This document shows, in pieces, positions 6,149 through 14,323 of a DNA stretch of 43,871 nucleotides. The notes below the pieces were generated by a model, which was given only the letters and a program-made list of their open reading frames with translations, ran no database searches and was not told the origin of the DNA. Both the position numbers and the translations under genes were made by a program. The DNA is from UBA6814 sp040753075 (lineage in GTDB: Bacteria; Desulfobacterota; Desulfovibrionia; Desulfovibrionales; Desulfovibrionaceae): contig JBFMHA010000023.1 in assembly GCA_040753075.1 (NCBI GenBank), forward strand, positions 1-43,871. Direction: 5' to 3'. Within the stretch, counting starts at the first letter, position 1, and the number at the start of each line of letters is the position of its first letter.

Positions 6149-8248
6149 CTATGGGCAGTCCGCGGGCGGATAGGTCAGGGCCGGCTCGGTGCGGGCCGGG
6201 CCCAGCACCTTGGGTCCGGCGGCCGAGCCGCCCCACCAGTTGCCCGTGAGGTCCAGCTCCACGGGCGCGAAGTTCTGCACGTCGAAGGGCTCGTTGTCGG
6301 CAAAGCTCGTGGAGGTGATGGACGGGGCCAGGCCCGTTCCCTGCGCCACCAGCCCGCCCATGCCCAGGTTGCCTGCGATGCGCGAGCAGGTCGCCACCGG
6401 CCGCGCCCCGTCGTCCAGGACCAGTCCGGCCTGGGAGCAGCCCAGGATGCGCATCCCGCGCAGTGACGGGGCGGATTCGTGAATCGTGAGGCCCACCTCG
6501 GCCCCCTGGATCTCGGCGTGCTCCAGCCTTGCCCGTCCGCCCTCGTCCACGAGCACCCCGGCCCAGGATCCGGGCGGCGCGGCCGCGTCCGCGGGGATGA
6601 GCCGCACCGGCCGCCGCGGGGCGCCGTACACGGCCAGCTCCCCGCCCCGCACCGCCAGGCCCGCGCCGGCGGCGAAGCGCAGCACCGCCCCGGGCTCCAC
6701 GTGCAGGGCCGCGCCGCGGCCCACCACCAGGGTGTCGCGCACCAGGAAGGGACCCTTGTCCGCGCGCAGGAGCACCTTGTCCATGAGCACCCCGTCCAGG
6801 GCCGGCCCGGGCGTGGGCAGCCCGGCCAGGGCCGGGTCGGGCAGGGGCGCGGCCTTGGCGTAGGCGCTCATCTCGCTCACGTTTCCGGCCTTGTCCACCG
6901 CCGCCACCCGCAGGAACACGGGCGTGAAGTTCTCCAGATTGTCCACGTCCGCCGCCCCGTGCTCGCTCTTGGCGGCCAGGGCGAAGCCGGTCAGGCCCGA
7001 GGCGCTCAGGTAGACCTCGTACCCGGCCAGGTCCGCGTCCGGGGATTCGGCCCAGGTCAGGCGCAGGCGGCGATCCAGGGGCTCGGCGGCCAGGCCTGCG
7101 GGCGGCGCCGGGGGCCGGGCGTCGATGTCCAGGGCCGGGCCGGGGTCCACGCGCAGGGCCTGGCTGCCGGAGACCCGGACCAGGTAGCCCTTGGCCGCCA
7201 GGCCGTAGGCCTCGGCCTCGGGCTCCACGGCGTATGTCCCCTCGTAGACCGTGCGCGCGGCCAGCTCCGCCTCCATCAGCGTCGCGAGCTCCGGGGTCAG
7301 GGGCCGGCCCGCGGCCTGGGCGCGTTCGGTCGCCAGCGTCATGATCTCCTGGCGCAGGGCCGCGGTTTCGGCCGGACCCAGGGGCTGGAGGGGAATGTGG
7401 GTTCGGAACGTCCCCAGGTCGGCGTAGGCGTCGCAGCCCGGCTCGCCCACCAGGCGCAGGCGGACCTCCTCCCCGCGGCGCAGGGGCCGGTCCGGCCGCA
7501 GGGCCGCGAACAGGGTGATGACCGGCGGGTGGTTGGCGGGCGCGGGGTTCTCGGGCCGGCCGATGGTGGTCACCATCTCCCGGAACAGTTCGTCGGTCTG
7601 GGAGTAGAGTTCCTCGTGACGCAGGTTCCAGAGCGCGGCGATGGCCCCGGTCAGCAGCCCCAGGGGCGACTCGGAGACCCCGCCGCCGAAGCCCCGGGAA
7701 ACCTGCTGGGCCCGCCACAGCAGCCCGCCGTTGGACAGGCTCACCATGCGCACCTCGCAGCCCACGGACACCAGGGAGGCCAGGCCCAGGTAGAGACGGT
7801 CGTAGTGCGTGACCTCGGCCGCCACCACCGCGTCCACGCCCAGCACGCTCTTCAGGCGGCCCGGGTCTTGGGCCAGGATCTGGGCCTGGGCCGCGGGGTC
7901 GTCCAGGCCGGCCTCGCGCAGGCGGCGGTCGGTCTCGTCGAGCTCCATGTCCCGGAAGGGCAGCGATGCGAAATGGTTGTAGAAGGCCTTGCGCAGGACT
8001 GGGCGGGGGTCCTCGCCCTCGGGCGTAGATCCCCAGCGGGCCGGGTCGCCGGTGAAGGGCAGCACGGCCACCGAGCGGGGCGGGGCCTGCCGCATCTGGG
8101 GGGTGTTCTCGAATTCTCCGGTGAAGTGCGTGAGGGGCTCGCCAAGGCCGACTGCCGTGGCCTTTCCCGGGTCCGGGGACACGTGGGCGCAGCCGGCCCC
8201 GGCCAGGAGCAGGCCTAGACAGAGAATGGCGAAGAGGACGTGGCGCAT
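6149..8248 (-). CDS. GNA1162-like lipoprotein with FnIII and beta-helix regions
   Basis: A 699-residue lipoprotein. The signal sequence ends LLLAGAGC, giving a lipidated C20. Residues about 50-240 match the DUF799/GNA1162 family, a CsgG/TolB-like envelope domain: SVAVLPFTGD, then LGVDAVVAAEVTHYDRLY, then GGLLWRA. A middle region (about 390-480) reads like a fibronectin type III module (PPAPPAGLAAEPLDRRLRLTW, AGYEVYLSAS, FLRVAAVDKAGNVSE). The C-terminal 200 residues look like a right-handed beta-helix with pectate-lyase-like turns (GRGAALHVEPGAVLRFAAGA, then ARLEHAEIQGAEVGLTIHES) and end in a TGNWWG motif. This three-part combination is unusual. The gene precedes the LPP20-like gene on the same strand; proteins of these two kinds are commonly neighbours in envelope operons. 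An adhesion, assembly or secretion role is inferred only. Confidence 0.75.
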   Translation of the reverse strand: MRHVLFAILCLGLLLAGAGCAHVSPDPGKATAVGLGEPLTHFTGEFENTPQMRQAPPRSVAVLPFTGDPARWGSTPEGEDPRPVLRKAFYNHFASLPFRDMELDETDRRLREAGLDDPAAQAQILAQDPGRLKSVLGVDAVVAAEVTHYDRLYLGLASLVSVGCEVRMVSLSNGGLLWRAQQVSRGFGGGVSESPLGLLTGAIAALWNLRHEELYSQTDELFREMVTTIGRPENPAPANHPPVITLFAALRPDRPLRRGEEVRLRLVGEPGCDAYADLGTFRTHIPLQPLGPAETAALRQEIMTLATERAQAAGRPLTPELATLMEAELAARTVYEGTYAVEPEAEAYGLAAKGYLVRVSGSQALRVDPGPALDIDARPPAPPAGLAAEPLDRRLRLTWAESPDADLAGYEVYLSASGLTGFALAAKSEHGAADVDNLENFTPVFLRVAAVDKAGNVSEMSAYAKAAPLPDPALAGLPTPGPALDGVLMDKVLLRADKGPFLVRDTLVVGRGAALHVEPGAVLRFAAGAGLAVRGGELAVYGAPRRPVRLIPADAAAPPGSWAGVLVDEGGRARLEHAEIQGAEVGLTIHESAPSLRGMRILGCSQAGLVLDDGARPVATCSRIAGNLGMGGLVAQGTGLAPSITSTSFADNEPFDVQNFAPVELDLTGNWWGGSAAGPKVLGPARTEPALTYPPADCP

Positions 8249-8549
8249 GGTGCGATCTTCCCTCCCCGGAAATGGATGCCAGAATCGTACCTTTGGGCGC
8301 GGTGCGCAGGATGCCCGCCAAGATATGCCACGGCCGGAGGATGAAGACAACCGCATGGGCCGGGGCGGCTCGGCTCCTGCGCCGGGATTCCGACGCCGCC
8401 GCGTCCTGGGGGCTTCGCCGAACCCGCGCGCACGCCGCATGCGGAACTGCGCATTAGCGCCGCAGCGCTCGAAGACTCGTCGACGGCTCCAGGGCTTCGG
8501 CCTTGACGCGTTTGAGCGGCCTGCCGCGACCGGCCCGCGCGACCGGCTC
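8249..8549. other. Intergenic region, no gene seen
   Basis: About 300 bases between the second glycosyltransferase and the lipoprotein start. No convincing reading frame, tRNA or T-run hairpin was found. The minus strand carries TTGTCT and CATATC 17 bases apart shortly before the lipoprotein gene, too weak to call as a promoter. Confidence 0.35.
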
Positions 8550-9659
8550 CTAGCCCAGCATCTCCCGGACCAGGGCCAGGTACGGCTCGACGCCCGAGGG
8601 TACGTCGGCGGGCCAGGCGAAGGGCGGGGGCGGGGGTTCGGCCGAGGCGGCGGCCACGGTCTCGGCCAGGGTCTGGACGTCGGCCGGGTCGGCCAGCACC
8701 CAGCGTTCGGGCAGGAAGAAGCTGGCCCCGTTGTCCCGGCTGGTGATCACCTTGCAGCCCGCGGCCAGGGCCTCCAGGGCGGCGTTGGAGCAGGTGTCGT
8801 AGAAGGTGGGCAGCACGAACACGTCGGAGGCCGCGTAGAGCGAAGGCATGTCCTCCACCCGGCCCAGGAAGCGCACCCGTCTGGCCAGGCCCAGGCTTTC
8901 GGCGCGGGACGCAAACCGGCCGGGCTTGCGGCCCCCGGCCACCAGCAGGACGAACTCCGGCGGCAGCAGGGCCAGGGCCGCGATCATCTGGTCCACGCCC
9001 TTGAGCGCGAAATTGGTGCCGGCCAGGCACAGGGCGGTCTGTCCCCGGTCCAGGCCCCAGGCGGCGCGGGCCGCCCGCCGCGCCTCGGGCGTCGGCGGCG
9101 TGAACCGGGCCAGGTCCGGCCGGTTGTAGATCACCCGGATGTCGCGTCCGGCCAGCCAGGGATGCGCCTCCAGGAGCCAGTCCCGCACCCGGTGCGACAC
9201 GGCCACGATGACCCGGGAGTTCTCCAGGGTGCGGCGTTCGATGGCCCGGATCAGGGCGTTGGCCGGGGCCGCCCGCCGGCGGGCCGCCTTCCAGGCCCGG
9301 GCCAGGCCCGCGCCGTACGCCCGCTCGGACAGCCGCCAGAACACGTCCAGGGGTCCGCCGCTCATGCGCAGGAGATCCTGGCGCAGGGTCTTGCCCAGGG
9401 AGATGGTGAGGTCATACTTCTCCCTGCGCCGCACCCGCTCGGCCATGGCCGCGTACCAGGCGATCTTGGCCGAGCGCGGCAGCAGCGGCCGGCCCACCAG
9501 CCTGGCCCGCACCCCGTCCGGCGCTTCGGCCTCCTTGCGGGCGCACACGAAATCCACGGCGTGGCCGTCGCCGGCCAGGGCCGCGGCCAGGCGCAGGGCG
9601 AAGCCCTCCGCCCCGCCGTAGTCCGACAGCCGCGGCAGGAAGAGCCCCAGCCGGCTCAC
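8550..9659 (-). CDS. Glycosyltransferase family 4 protein
   Basis: A 369-residue GT-B glycosyltransferase. The N-terminal half opens with the Rossmann-like strand SRLGLFLPRLSDYGGAEGFA, whose GGAE loop is typical of GT4 enzymes. The C-terminal half has the donor-binding pattern: LCLAGTNFALKGVDQMIAAL, RVRFLGRVEDMPSLYAASDV, then FVLPTFYDTCSNAALEALAAG, the EX7E-like region of the family. It probably transfers a sugar to lipopolysaccharide core or another surface glycan at the cytoplasmic face of the inner membrane. Start choice: the GTG at 9659 overlaps the TGA of the upstream glycosyltransferase as GTGA, indicating translational coupling. The frame stays open much further upstream, but only through the other gene. 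The acceptor and sugar cannot be told. Confidence 0.85.
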   Translation of the reverse strand: MSRLGLFLPRLSDYGGAEGFALRLAAALAGDGHAVDFVCARKEAEAPDGVRARLVGRPLLPRSAKIAWYAAMAERVRRREKYDLTISLGKTLRQDLLRMSGGPLDVFWRLSERAYGAGLARAWKAARRRAAPANALIRAIERRTLENSRVIVAVSHRVRDWLLEAHPWLAGRDIRVIYNRPDLARFTPPTPEARRAARAAWGLDRGQTALCLAGTNFALKGVDQMIAALALLPPEFVLLVAGGRKPGRFASRAESLGLARRVRFLGRVEDMPSLYAASDVFVLPTFYDTCSNAALEALAAGCKVITSRDNGASFFLPERWVLADPADVQTLAETVAAASAEPPPPPFAWPADVPSGVEPYLALVREMLG

Positions 9660-10762
9660 GGCCGCAGCTCCCGGTAGAGGCCCAGGGTGGCGGCCAGGAA
9701 GTCCTCGCCGCGCAGTCCGGCCACGGTCCGGGCCTGCCCCTGGCGCAGCGAGTCCCGCCAGGCCGCGTCGGTTGAGGCGCGTCCCAGCAGCGCGGCCAGG
9801 GCCTCGCCGTCCCCGGCCGGGGCCAGGGCCTCGGCGGCCAGCAGGTCGGGCATGACCCCCACGTCGGTGGACACCAGGGGCACGCCGCAGGCCATGATCT
9901 CCAGGGCGGCCCGGGCGATGGTTTCGGACCAGAGGGAGGCCACCGCGCCCAGGTCCAGGGCGCTCACGCAGGCGGCCACGTCCGGCCGTTCGCCGGTGAT
10001 GGCGGCGTGCTCGGCCATGTCCTCCTCGGCGATCCAGCCCGCCACCTCGGCCTGGGAGGTGGCGGTGGGAAAGCCGATGAGCAGCAGGCGGAGGCGGGAC
10101 ATGCCGTGGCCGTGCACCAGACGGGCGCAGGCCCGGATCAGGTCCCTCTGCCCCTTGACCGCGTCGAAGCGGCCGAGCAGGCCCACCACGAAATGCTCCG
10201 GCCCATACCCGAATTCGGCGCGCACCCGCTCCCGGCCAGCCGGGTCGAAGGCGAAGCGCGCGGCGTCCACCCCGCCCGGGATGAGCCTGACCCTGTCCGC
10301 GGGCAGGCCGAACCGCTCCAGGAAATGGCGCTGCATGCGGGAGTTGGTGGCCACCACCGCATCCGCGGCCCGGGCGTGCAGCCAGCGGTTCACCGGGTTG
10401 GCCTTGGGCGGCCTCTGGTCGCCTCGGGTGCGCACCAGGGCGAAGGAGCCGAGCCGCCGGCGCAGGAGTCCGAAATGGAGGAAGGCCTCGCCCCGGTGGC
10501 AGTTGACCACGTCGGGCGCGAACTCCCGCACCAGCCGGCCCAGAGCGGGGAACAGGGCGAGCTGGGCCAGGGGGCTCTTGGCGTTCAGGTCCAGGCTGCG
10601 GACGGGCAGGCCCCAGTCCTGGGCCTTGGCCTCGGCCTCGGTGCCGGGCAGGGTGAGGCACAGGGTTTCGTGCCCGGCGTCGTTGAGCAGGCGGGCCAGG
10701 TACAGGGCGTACCAGGCGGTGGCGTTGAACCAGCGGACGTTGGCGACCTGGATGGTGCGCAT
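9656..10762 (-). CDS. Glycosyltransferase family 4 protein
   Basis: A 368-residue GT-B glycosyltransferase, first gene of a two-gene unit with the one that follows. It has an N-terminal acceptor domain (VANVRWFNATAWYALYLARL), the linker segment RVRLIPGGVDAARFAFDP, the nucleotide-sugar site strand VVGLLGRFDAVKGQRDLIRA, and the C-terminal pattern ETIARAALEIMACGVPLVST containing the family's Glu residues. The VNCHRGEAFLHF segment recalls enzymes of lipopolysaccharide core synthesis (heptosyl- or glucosyltransferase-like). The predicted role is surface glycan assembly at the inner membrane. It ends in TGA overlapping the next start by four bases. Substrate unknown. Confidence 0.85.
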   Translation of the reverse strand: MRTIQVANVRWFNATAWYALYLARLLNDAGHETLCLTLPGTEAEAKAQDWGLPVRSLDLNAKSPLAQLALFPALGRLVREFAPDVVNCHRGEAFLHFGLLRRRLGSFALVRTRGDQRPPKANPVNRWLHARAADAVVATNSRMQRHFLERFGLPADRVRLIPGGVDAARFAFDPAGRERVRAEFGYGPEHFVVGLLGRFDAVKGQRDLIRACARLVHGHGMSRLRLLLIGFPTATSQAEVAGWIAEEDMAEHAAITGERPDVAACVSALDLGAVASLWSETIARAALEIMACGVPLVSTDVGVMPDLLAAEALAPAGDGEALAALLGRASTDAAWRDSLRQGQARTVAGLRGEDFLAATLGLYRELRP

Positions 10763-11149
10763 GGCGGTGGCGGCCTTCGGCGGGGCGGGCCTGGTGTTGT
10801 CGGTTTCCCGGTCTCGGCGCTCCCCGGCCGAGGGGACGCTATCCTCTTTGCCCCGGAGTTGTCATCCCGGGCGCGGGCCGCGCGGACCATGCCACCCCCG
10901 CCGGCCCTTGGCAAGCTCCGCGCGAAGGCTTTGCCCCCGGCCCGGGGATGGGGTAGGAAGGGACAGGGAGGCGGTTTCCCGCACGCCTCAAGGCACGGAA
11001 TTTGAATGTGTTTCGCCGGGTCCTCCCGACACGGGTCGCGCGCGTCGGCTTTCCGACGCCGGGCCGCGCCGGGCGAGGACCCCGGGGCAGGCGGCGCCAT
11101 GCACGGGCAGGGGCTGGGACAGACGGGGCGACGGGCCCCGGCCGCGGGG
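10763..11149. other. Intergenic region, no gene seen
   Basis: About 387 bases between the MoaE-like gene and the glycosyltransferase pair. It holds short GC-rich inverted repeats (for example around 11035-11095) but no T-run terminator, tRNA or credible reading frame. The promoter of the glycosyltransferases must lie here but was not recognisable. Confidence 0.35.
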
Positions 11150-11515
11150 TCAGGAGGCGCAGGTTTCCTGCTTGACCACCGCCTCGGCCTTGATGCGGTC
11201 CAGGAGTTCGGCCAGCACGGGCTTGACGTTCTCCCGGAAGTCCCCGGCCACGACGATGAAGAGCAGGTCGTCGCCCACGTTGAGGCGGCCCGAGGCGGCC
11301 TCGGCCAGGACCCTGTAGATGCCCGGCCGCGCCTCGTATTCCCGGCAGAGCTCGGATATCCGGGCCCGGTCCGGGGAGACGTCCACGCAGGTCACGGCGC
11401 GGCCGTCCTTGCGGGAGGTCCCGCGGACGATGCCGTTGTGGACCAGGACCATGCCCACCCTGGCGGCGAATTCCGGGTCCTTTTTCAGTTCGGCGATGGT
11501 GGCGCTGATGTCCAT
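11150..11515 (-). CDS. MoaE-like protein (divergent molybdopterin synthase large-subunit family)
   Basis: A 121-residue protein resembling MoaE, the large subunit of molybdopterin synthase, which inserts sulfur into precursor Z. Recognisable segments are ARVGMVLVHNGIVRGTSRKD near the start, GRLNVGDDLLFIVVAGDFRE, and a C-terminal pair of lysines (DRIKAEAVVKQE) where MoaE has its catalytic Lys residues. It is shorter than E. coli MoaE (150 residues). The His-Arg pair of the classical SAHRS motif is replaced by AGDFRE, so activity in Moco synthesis is uncertain. GGAGCC precedes the ATG. No moaD or other Moco gene is nearby. It is divergent from the zinc-knuckle gene with only 30 bases between the starts. 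Confidence 0.65.
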   Translation of the reverse strand: MDISATIAELKKDPEFAARVGMVLVHNGIVRGTSRKDGRAVTCVDVSPDRARISELCREYEARPGIYRVLAEAASGRLNVGDDLLFIVVAGDFRENVKPVLAELLDRIKAEAVVKQETCAS

Positions 11516-11545
11516 GGCTTGGCTCCGTTGTAATGCGAGAGGGAC

Positions 11546-14191
11546 ATGTTCAAATTCTCCATGCTGATGAAGGACCTGCCCTCCATGCGCGAGCCGCGCA
11601 TGATGGGCGCGGGCTACGCGGTCTGGATGGTCTGGAGGGGCGACCTTGCCGACGCCATCCCCCGGACCTTCCAGGACTACGGCGGCATGCGCATCTCCGA
11701 GGACCGCGGCCAGTCCCTGTGGTTCTTCTTCACCAAGGACGTGTTCCACGGCCTGGCCCGGCTCCAGGTCTGGGCCAAGATGAACGCCCTGCCGGTGTAC
11801 GTCCAGGTCCTGCCGGCCAAGCTCCTGGTGGGCTTCCAACTGGAGATCACCCTGTCCGTGGCCTCGGAGCTCTTCACCCAGCAGGCCATGGTCCCGGACG
11901 AGTTCGCGGTCTGGATCCACCCCCAGGTCCGCCAGGACGCGGAGAACATCCCGGGCGTCACCCTGGAGGACGTGGAGAGCATCACCGGCCTGGCCTCGGC
12001 CTCCTGGCGCACGCTGCGGGCCGACCCCCGGCTGAGCTTCGGCTCGACCCTGGGGTGGTACTTCATCCTGAAGCCTCTCGGCAACCCCCTGGACAAGGCC
12101 TTCATCGAGGGCTGGCGCAACTTCTTCGGGGAGTTGCAGCGCATGCTCACCCGGATGAAGCTCAAGTACATCCTGCACAGCAACTATCTTATTTTCCAGC
12201 TGGATTCCTACAGGACCCTGCGCCAGTGGTGCCTGGACATCCTGCAGATGATCCGCGCGTCCAAGAGTTCCGACGAGGGCGTCTACTGGCCCAGCGTCAT
12301 GGCCGCGGTGGAGAAGGGGGGGCTGCACTTCAACGAGGAGCTGCCCAACAAGGTGGCCCTGGACTGGAACCAGATGACCCCGGACTTCCCGCACATGACC
12401 TACCGCACGGCCTTCCTGCTGGGCGCGGGCTTCAAGATCAAGGACGTGAGCTACAGCCTGGAGCGGAGCAAGCTCACGGACTGGTGCTACGCCCACCTGG
12501 CCGAGGGCGACCTGGCCCAGGTCTCGGGCAGCCTCCAGGTGAGCATGCCCGTGGCGCTCCTGGCCGGTCCGAGCCAGCCCTGCTTCTACTGCGGCCTGCG
12601 CAACCACACCGAGAACCAGTGCCCCAGCCGGGAGCTCAACTCCCGGGACCTGTCGGCCTGGACGGAGCTGGCCCTGCTCCCCATGGAGGGCATCAACTCC
12701 GGGCTCAAGGAGCTGGGCGACGCGGTCAAGGACAACCCCCTGGCGGCCATATCCGCCATGCTCAAGGGCGGCGAGCCGCCCCGGGTCATCCTGCGGGCCC
12801 TCTACGAGATCAACGCATACTCCCAGTTCCGGTCCATGCACATGGTCTGGCGCTGCCTGGGCGAGGACATGCCCGACGCCCTGGCCAAGCTGGCCCCGGC
12901 CGAACGCCATCCCTACGTGGTCCACATGGAGAACGTCCTGGCCGGCGATCCGCTCAAGGCCGAGCGCATGGCCCGCCAGGAGTCCCTGCGCGCCCCACGG
13001 GACTTCCAGTACTACGACGTGCAGGCGGTCATCTGCCTGGAGCGGGGGGAGTTCGAACGGGCCCAGGGCCTGTTCAAGGAGGGCGACCTGGTGAGCCAGA
13101 ACGCCCTGCAGTACGCCTACCACCGCTACATGCAGGGCCGGCTGGCCGAGGTCCAGGGGAATTTCGACCAGGCCATGACCGCCTACCGGCAGGCCTCGGA
13201 GCTGGCGCCCAAGTGGCTCGAGCCAGCGTACCGCCAGGCCGCCTCCATGGTGAAGATGGGCTTTTCCGAGCACGCCCTGCCCATGTTCGACGATCTCATC
13301 CAGCGCGACCCCAACGTGTTCAACCGGATCCTCATCGACCCGGAGCTGGAGCGCGGCGCGATCCATCTCATGTCCTTCCTCTGGGGCCGGTGGATGAGCG
13401 CCAAGGAGGAGGCCGACGCCAGCAAGAAGAAGCTTGAGGAGCTGTCCGAGGAGTTCGGCGAGTGGTTCGGCCGGGACTCGGACTTCGGCCGGGAGAACCA
13501 GGAGGTCATCCGGCAACTCCTGGAGCTGCACGCGGTGGACAATTACGTGGCCATGATCCGCATGATTTCCGGGCACGGCCGGCTTCTGAAGATCCTCAAG
13601 AACAAGGTGGACGCCGAGGTCCGGGTCATCCAGCGCCAGGGGGAGGAGTTCAAGGAGCGGCTCAAGGACATCCACAAAGAGGTGTCCTGGTTCCCCTTCC
13701 CCAAGACCCTGCGCGAGTTCAACAAGGATTTCAATTTCTGCGTGCAGAAGCTCAAGTGGGTCAAGGAGCAGCACTTTCAGATCGCGGAGAACTTCCGGCG
13801 CAGCCGGGAGTTCTACGACCAGGTGGACGAGAAGCTGACCAAGCTCTCGCGCAGCCTGGTCACCCTCAAGATCGTGCGCGACTCCACCCTGTTCGCCATG
13901 ATCCTGGGCAAGAGCTTCATGTGGCTGGAGATCATCGGCCTGGGCCTGGCCCTGGTGACCATGCCGGTCATCGTCTACTTTGCGGAGCAGGCGCCCCCGA
14001 GCTTCTGGCGGGACATCATCGTGCACCAGAAATGGGGCCTGCAGAAGGGGCTCATCATCGTGCTCTCGGTGATGGCGCTCACCATCTCGCTGCTGCGCAC
14101 GGCCCTGGTCTTCGACAAGAAGAAGGCCAAGCTCTTCGAGGAGTATGAGAACCAGGAGCGGACCGCGCGGGAAGCCAAGCGGCGCCGCTAG
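11546..14191 (+). CDS. Membrane protein with CCHC zinc knuckle and TPR-like repeats
   Basis: An 881-residue protein I do not recognise as a named family. In order it has a large N-terminal region rich in aromatic residues (1-340); a classical CCHC zinc knuckle, C346-x2-C349-x4-H354-x4-C359 (CFYCGLRNHTENQC); TPR-like helices at about 486-600 (AVICLERGEFERAQGLFKEG, then VQGNFDQAMTAYRQASELAP); a charged helical and coiled-coil stretch (620-780); and two transmembrane helices (about 789-820 and 830-857) before a Lys/Arg/Glu-rich cytoplasmic tail. Retroviral-type knuckles bind single-stranded nucleic acid and are rare in bacteria. GAGAGG precedes the ATG with a short spacer. The minus strand is also open across the whole gene, but the encoded composition there is clearly a shadow. 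Function unknown. Confidence 0.8.
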   Translation: MFKFSMLMKDLPSMREPRMMGAGYAVWMVWRGDLADAIPRTFQDYGGMRISEDRGQSLWFFFTKDVFHGLARLQVWAKMNALPVYVQVLPAKLLVGFQLEITLSVASELFTQQAMVPDEFAVWIHPQVRQDAENIPGVTLEDVESITGLASASWRTLRADPRLSFGSTLGWYFILKPLGNPLDKAFIEGWRNFFGELQRMLTRMKLKYILHSNYLIFQLDSYRTLRQWCLDILQMIRASKSSDEGVYWPSVMAAVEKGGLHFNEELPNKVALDWNQMTPDFPHMTYRTAFLLGAGFKIKDVSYSLERSKLTDWCYAHLAEGDLAQVSGSLQVSMPVALLAGPSQPCFYCGLRNHTENQCPSRELNSRDLSAWTELALLPMEGINSGLKELGDAVKDNPLAAISAMLKGGEPPRVILRALYEINAYSQFRSMHMVWRCLGEDMPDALAKLAPAERHPYVVHMENVLAGDPLKAERMARQESLRAPRDFQYYDVQAVICLERGEFERAQGLFKEGDLVSQNALQYAYHRYMQGRLAEVQGNFDQAMTAYRQASELAPKWLEPAYRQAASMVKMGFSEHALPMFDDLIQRDPNVFNRILIDPELERGAIHLMSFLWGRWMSAKEEADASKKKLEELSEEFGEWFGRDSDFGRENQEVIRQLLELHAVDNYVAMIRMISGHGRLLKILKNKVDAEVRVIQRQGEEFKERLKDIHKEVSWFPFPKTLREFNKDFNFCVQKLKWVKEQHFQIAENFRRSREFYDQVDEKLTKLSRSLVTLKIVRDSTLFAMILGKSFMWLEIIGLGLALVTMPVIVYFAEQAPPSFWRDIIVHQKWGLQKGLIIVLSVMALTISLLRTALVFDKKKAKLFEEYENQERTAREAKRRR

Positions 14192-14323
14192 CCAGCGGCT
14201 TTCCCGGGGATATTCCAGTAGCTCCGCATGGTTGTGCGGGCTGGGCAAAGCTCCGGGTTTATCGTATCTTCCGGCGACATTCGCGTGGCGCGGCCGGCAG
14301 CGGCCGCCCGTCCAGGAGCCGCC

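Noticed and set aside
5955..8321. A long minus-strand frame that would extend the LPP20-like protein to 1242 residues.
   Set aside because: The extension lies in another frame of the lipoprotein gene and is low-complexity Arg/Gly/Pro. The signal peptide and GGAGG site place the start at 5954.
11516..14248. A 911-codon minus-strand open frame continuous with the MoaE-like gene and antisense to the zinc-knuckle gene.
   Set aside because: Its product is rich in His, Gln, Leu and Gly, with no motif, as expected for the complement of a GC-rich gene. The plus-strand product has balanced composition, TPRs, a zinc knuckle and membrane helices.
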